A DNA stretch of 8,197 nt from JADLCX01 sp038251595 (GTDB lineage Bacteria; Planctomycetota; Phycisphaerae; Phycisphaerales; UBA1924). The stretch is taken from the NCBI GenBank assembly GCA_038251595.1, contig JBBSBC010000173.1:1-8197 (forward strand), in the 5' to 3' direction. Below, piece after piece: positions 5,400-8,197 of the stretch; the first letter of the stretch is position 1; the number at the start of each line of letters is the position of its first letter. The position numbers and the translations under genes are program-made. The notes beneath the pieces are model-generated. The model made no database searches and had not been told where the DNA came from. It saw only the letters and a list, made by a program, of their open reading frames with translations.

Positions 5400-8197
5400 T
5401 TAGCAACCGCCGAAGTAGGCGGCGAGGAAGTCGAAGATGTCCTGCACGCTGATGCCGGTGGAGTCGTTGGTGTCAGCACAGGAATCGCCCGCGAAGTAGC
5501 CAGCGAGGAAGTCGAAGATGTCCTGGACGGAGACCGCGCCGACCTTGTTGAAGTCGCCGCGGCAGCAGGGGACGGTGTTGGAGAAGGGAACGCAGGTTGT
5601 GCCCGGACCAGCGAAGGACTGGTTGGTGCCCGTGCAGGCCGCGGGAAGGGTGATGGTGCAGCTTGAACCGCAGCAGCATGCGCCCGTGGGCTGGGGGCAG
5701 GTGTTGGGGGTGCAGGTGCCGGCGAGTGTGAAGGTGCCGGTGCAGAGGCTCTGAGCAACCTCGGTGCAGGTGCCATCGACCGCACAGCAGGAGCCGAGCG
5801 GATCGCAGGTGTTGGGGCCACAGGCGGTGAAGTCACCCTGGTAGTTGGCGGGCGGGCAGTTGAAGCCGAGCGAGATGGCACAGGTTGTGCCGGTGCAGCA
5901 AGCACCAGCGGCCGCGCCCTGGGTGATGTTGAGGACGTAGGGGCCCTCAGCGGTGCCACCGCCCCATGCCGCGACGCGAACGATGTAGGAGTTGCCAGCG
6001 ATCAACAACTGGTTGGGGATCTCGGAGCGGAGGCCGCTGATGGCGCAGGTGCCAGCGGTGTCGTCGTTGCAAGCAACGGGTGGCGTCAAGCCATTGACGG
6101 GGCAGCTGTTGTAGAGGGCCAGCGTGCTGTCAAAGCCAGGCGTGCCGCAGGTGTTGATGGTGTAGTTCGCGCTCTGGGCCGGAGTGAAGATGTGGAAGAC
6201 GTCGCGAGCGCCGCCGGCGCCGGAGGTACCACCGCACTGGGTCTCGGGGGTCACGACGAACGAAGTTGTTGCACCGCAGTTGGTGCCGAGGTTGGCGCCA
6301 ACGGCCACGCTGGTTGCACCAGCGCACTCGTTATTGACGGGAGTTCCGCAGAAGCCAGGGGTGCAGGTCGAGTTGGCGGGGCCCCAGGTGCCGGTGCAGG
6401 CCAACTGGAGGGTGACCGAGCAGCAGCCAGCAACGCAGCAAGCGCCGGGCTGGGGGCAACTGTTGGGCGAGCAGAAGCCGCCGGAGGTGAAGGTGCCACC
6501 GGAGCAGGTCGAAGTGCCGAGAATGTAGGTGCAGACGCCGGTGGTGTTGTTGCAGCAGGAGCCGACCGCAACGGGGCAGACAAGGCCCGAGCAGACCGAG
6601 GCATTGCCTTGGAAGAGGCCGCCAGCGGTCGTGCAAGCAGCGCCGGTGAGGGTCGAGCAGCCGCCATCAGGCGTGCAGCAAGCACCGGTGGGCTGGGGGC
6701 AGGAGTTGGGGTTGCAGAGCGTGCCGTTGCCCTGGTAGGTGGAGCCCGAGGCGCAGGTCGCGGCCGTGGCGACGACGGTGCAGGCCCCGGTCGTGGCGTT
6801 GCAGCAGGCGCCGGCGACGGCGTCGCTCACGGTGATCGTGTAGGTGTTGCCGGGGGGGGTGGCACCGAAGCTGGACAGGCGGATGTGATAGAGCGTGCTG
6901 GCCTGGAGCTGGACGAAGCGGATGTCAGAGGCGTTGCCCGAGCCGGGGGGCGTAATGCCGTCGCAGGTGTCGTCATCGCACCCGCCGGAGACCGCGGCGA
7001 AGGTGGTGCAATCGGTCGTAAAAACGCTCAGGATAGTGTCCTGGTTGCTGCCACAGGAGCTGATCCGGTAGTAGCCGGTGCTCGCGGGCGTGAAGGTGAA
7101 CCAGACGCCCTTGCCGCCGGAGGCCTGGCAGGTGGCCGCAGGGCCGTCGTTGGTGCTCGTAGCGTTGCAGTTGTCGCCGGTCGCCGGGGTGTTCAGGGTA
7201 AGGGCGACGGCATTGGCGCAGGCATCGTTCGCCGGGGCCGGGCAGGTGTTGGGGGTGCAGACGCCGCCAATGGTCCAGGTGCCCGTGCAGGAGGCCTGGC
7301 TGGTGACGGCGCAGCAGCTGCCGATGCAGCACGAGCCTTGGGGGACCGGCGGGCTCACGACCAGGTCGTAACCGCCGAAGCCGACGAACGGCGAGCCGGT
7401 GCCCGTCGCGTCGCTGGCGCCCGCTATCCGGATGATCACGGTCTCGCCGAGGGTCATCGCCCGGGTGAGGGTCGCGCCGCGCCCGGTGGTGCATCCCGTG
7501 ATGGGCAGGTTCGCGCTGGTAGCGCAGGCCGAGGCGATCTGGTTCGTGGTCGAGGGCGGGACCGGGCAGGCCGTGTGCAGCGAGAGCACGGCGTCAAAGT
7601 CGCCGGAGCAGAGGCTGAACCGGGCGGTGCCCGCTGCGGCCGCGGTGAACGAGTAGTACACGTCGTTCAGGTCGACGGTGCCGCCGCACGAGTTGGCGTT
7701 GAAGGAGTTGGTCGCGCCCACCAGGCTGCCGGGGTTGGACCCGCCGACCGCCACCACGGGCGAGGCGCAGTCGTCGCCAGCGGGGGGTGCCGCGCCCTCC
7801 TGGGTGATCGTGAGCGCGAACCCGCCCCCGCCGGAGATGGCACCGAACGTTGCGACCCGCAGGCGGTACGCCGTGCCAGCCGTCAGGGTCGGGGTGATCT
7901 GCGAGCCCAAGCCGCAGGCGTCGTCGTTGCACTGTATGTACGTCGCCGCGCCCGTGCACAGCGCGCTCGAAAGCGTGATGCCCAGCACGGTGTCGATTTG
8001 CGCGCTGCCGCACGTCGAGATCGTGTACTTGCCGCTGTTGATCGGGATGAACTCAAACCACTGGGTCAGGTTGCCCGTGCCCCCGCAGCCGGTCGGTCCG
8101 TCGTTGGTGCTACCCGTGAAGTTGCCGGTCGTGGTCCCGACCGTCACCGGGGAAAGCGAAGCGTCAACGCAGTTCTCCGCGGCCTGCACGCTGGCGG
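5400..8197 (-). CDS. Secreted beta-domain and cysteine-repeat protein with GC-type dockerin (5' end missing)
   Basis: The frame is open to the window edge, so the signal peptide and true start are outside. A GTG at 8189 lies inside a beta domain and is not a credible start. The visible 931 residues hold four beta-rich domains (about 1-135, 140-286, 323-461 and 621-763), with NDG/DGP, WFEF or VWFTFTP-like strands, STCGS and CNDD motifs. Cysteine units number one after the second domain, four after the third and three after the fourth. The end is a dockerin (879-931) with two exact VQDIFDFLA segments and a GGC terminus. The second domain lacks the CNDD motif of the others. An intrinsic terminator follows 66 bases after the stop. 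Sampled GC rises from about 58% near the 3' end to 70-83% near the window edge. Likely a cell-surface structural or adhesive protein; ligand and function are unknown. Confidence 0.94.
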   Translation of the reverse strand, partial: ASVQAAENCVDASLSPVTVGTTTGNFTGSTNDGPTGCGGTGNLTQWFEFIPINSGKYTISTCGSAQIDTVLGITLSSALCTGAATYIQCNDDACGLGSQITPTLTAGTAYRLRVATFGAISGGGGFALTITQEGAAPPAGDDCASPVVAVGGSNPGSLVGATNSFNANSCGGTVDLNDVYYSFTAAAAGTARFSLCSGDFDAVLSLHTACPVPPSTTNQIASACATSANLPITGCTTGRGATLTRAMTLGETVIIRIAGASDATGTGSPFVGFGGYDLVVSPPVPQGSCCIGSCCAVTSQASCTGTWTIGGVCTPNTCPAPANDACANAVALTLNTPATGDNCNATSTNDGPAATCQASGGKGVWFTFTPASTGYYRISSCGSNQDTILSVFTTDCTTFAAVSGGCDDDTCDGITPPGSGNASDIRFVQLQASTLYHIRLSSFGATPPGNTYTITVSDAVAGACCNATTGACTVVATAATCASGSTYQGNGTLCNPNSCPQPTGACCTPDGGCSTLTGAACTTAGGLFQGNASVCSGLVCPVAVGSCCNNTTGVCTYILGTSTCSGGTFTSGGFCSPNSCPQPGACCVAGCCSVTLQLACTGTWGPANSTCTPGFCGTPVNNECAGATSVAVGANLGTNCGATTSFVVTPETQCGGTSGAGGARDVFHIFTPAQSANYTINTCGTPGFDSTLALYNSCPVNGLTPPVACNDDTAGTCAISGLRSEIPNQLLIAGNSYIVRVAAWGGGTAEGPYVLNITQGAAAGACCTGTTCAISLGFNCPPANYQGDFTACGPNTCDPLGSCCAVDGTCTEVAQSLCTGTFTLAGTCTPNTCPQPTGACCCGSSCTITLPAACTGTNQSFAGPGTTCVPFSNTVPCCRGDFNKVGAVSVQDIFDFLAGYFAGDSCADTNDSTGISVQDIFDFLAAYFGGC
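5403..5561 (-). other. Dockerin-like domain of the partial protein
   Basis: There are two EF-hand-like segments with 12-residue loops (D-F-N-K-V-G to VQD, and D-T-N-D-S-T to VQD), each followed by IFDFLA. The terminus is GGC. A 23-base perfect direct repeat (5422-5444 and 5503-5525, 81 bases apart) encodes the matching helix of both halves, evidence of internal duplication or of repair between the halves. Confidence 0.85.
5562..5906 (-). repeat. Three C-terminal cysteine units of the partial protein
   Basis: Units start at 5906, 5795 and 5684. The first two are 37 residues each. The last (CCCGSSC, 41 residues) ends in PCC and abuts the dockerin, matching the last units of the other two proteins. 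Confidence 0.86.
6336..6812 (-). repeat. Four cysteine units in the partial protein
   Basis: Units start at 6812, 6686, 6563 and 6446 and are 42, 41, 39 and 37 residues long. The first three are of the standard type. The fourth has a double cysteine pair (CCVAGCC) and leads into the NNEC opening of the last beta domain. A similar double-pair unit (CCIGSCC) stands alone at 7230-7337, again just before a beta domain. Confidence 0.88.

Noticed and set aside
5384..5959. Long 191-residue frame on the same strand, overlapping the end of the partial gene
   Set aside because: It is a low-complexity Ala/Pro/Ser-rich shadow frame over the cysteine units and dockerin, with no independent ribosome binding site.
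8187..8189. GTG at 8189 as start of the partial gene
   Set aside because: It lies within the opening of a beta domain, leaves no signal peptide, and the frame stays open to the window edge.

Overview
The window holds three large protein-coding genes, all on the minus strand and all for secreted, cysteine-rich, modular proteins. Each ends in a short dockerin-like double EF-hand domain with a cysteine at or next to the C-terminus. This domain style, the repeated GACC cysteine units, the PCPQP linkers and the high GC content fit a planctomycete, most likely of the Phycisphaerae. That placement rests on protein style alone, because no ribosomal or marker gene is present.

Layout, in the direction of transcription (high to low coordinates): (i) 8197-5400 is the 3' part of a gene whose start lies beyond the window. 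It encodes four beta-rich domains, eight cysteine units and a dockerin, and is followed by a strong intrinsic terminator at 5293-5333. (ii) 5399-5022 is a 378-base intergenic region that should contain the promoter of the next gene. (iii) 5021-2091 encodes a 976-residue protein with a signal peptide, three beta-rich domains, twelve cysteine units and a dockerin. The best start is a GTG at 5021 behind an AGGAG ribosome binding site. (iv) 2090-1896 is a 195-base gap with a terminator-like hairpin just after the stop and two mutually exclusive hairpins before the next start. (v) 1895-90 encodes a 601-residue protein with a signal peptide, an unrelated N-terminal domain of about 265 residues, six cysteine units and a dockerin. 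(vi) 89-1 contains a small palindrome and a probable terminator.

The genes look like a paralogous cluster that arose by duplication and module exchange. The same C-terminal block (a distinct last cysteine unit fused directly to the dockerin) is attached to different N-terminal modules. The cysteine units are not interchangeable: one subtype occurs only before beta-rich domains, another only before the dockerin, and a standard six-cysteine unit fills the rest. The likely role is structural or adhesive at the cell surface, with the dockerin as attachment or sorting device. No catalytic motif was seen, so the precise function is unknown.
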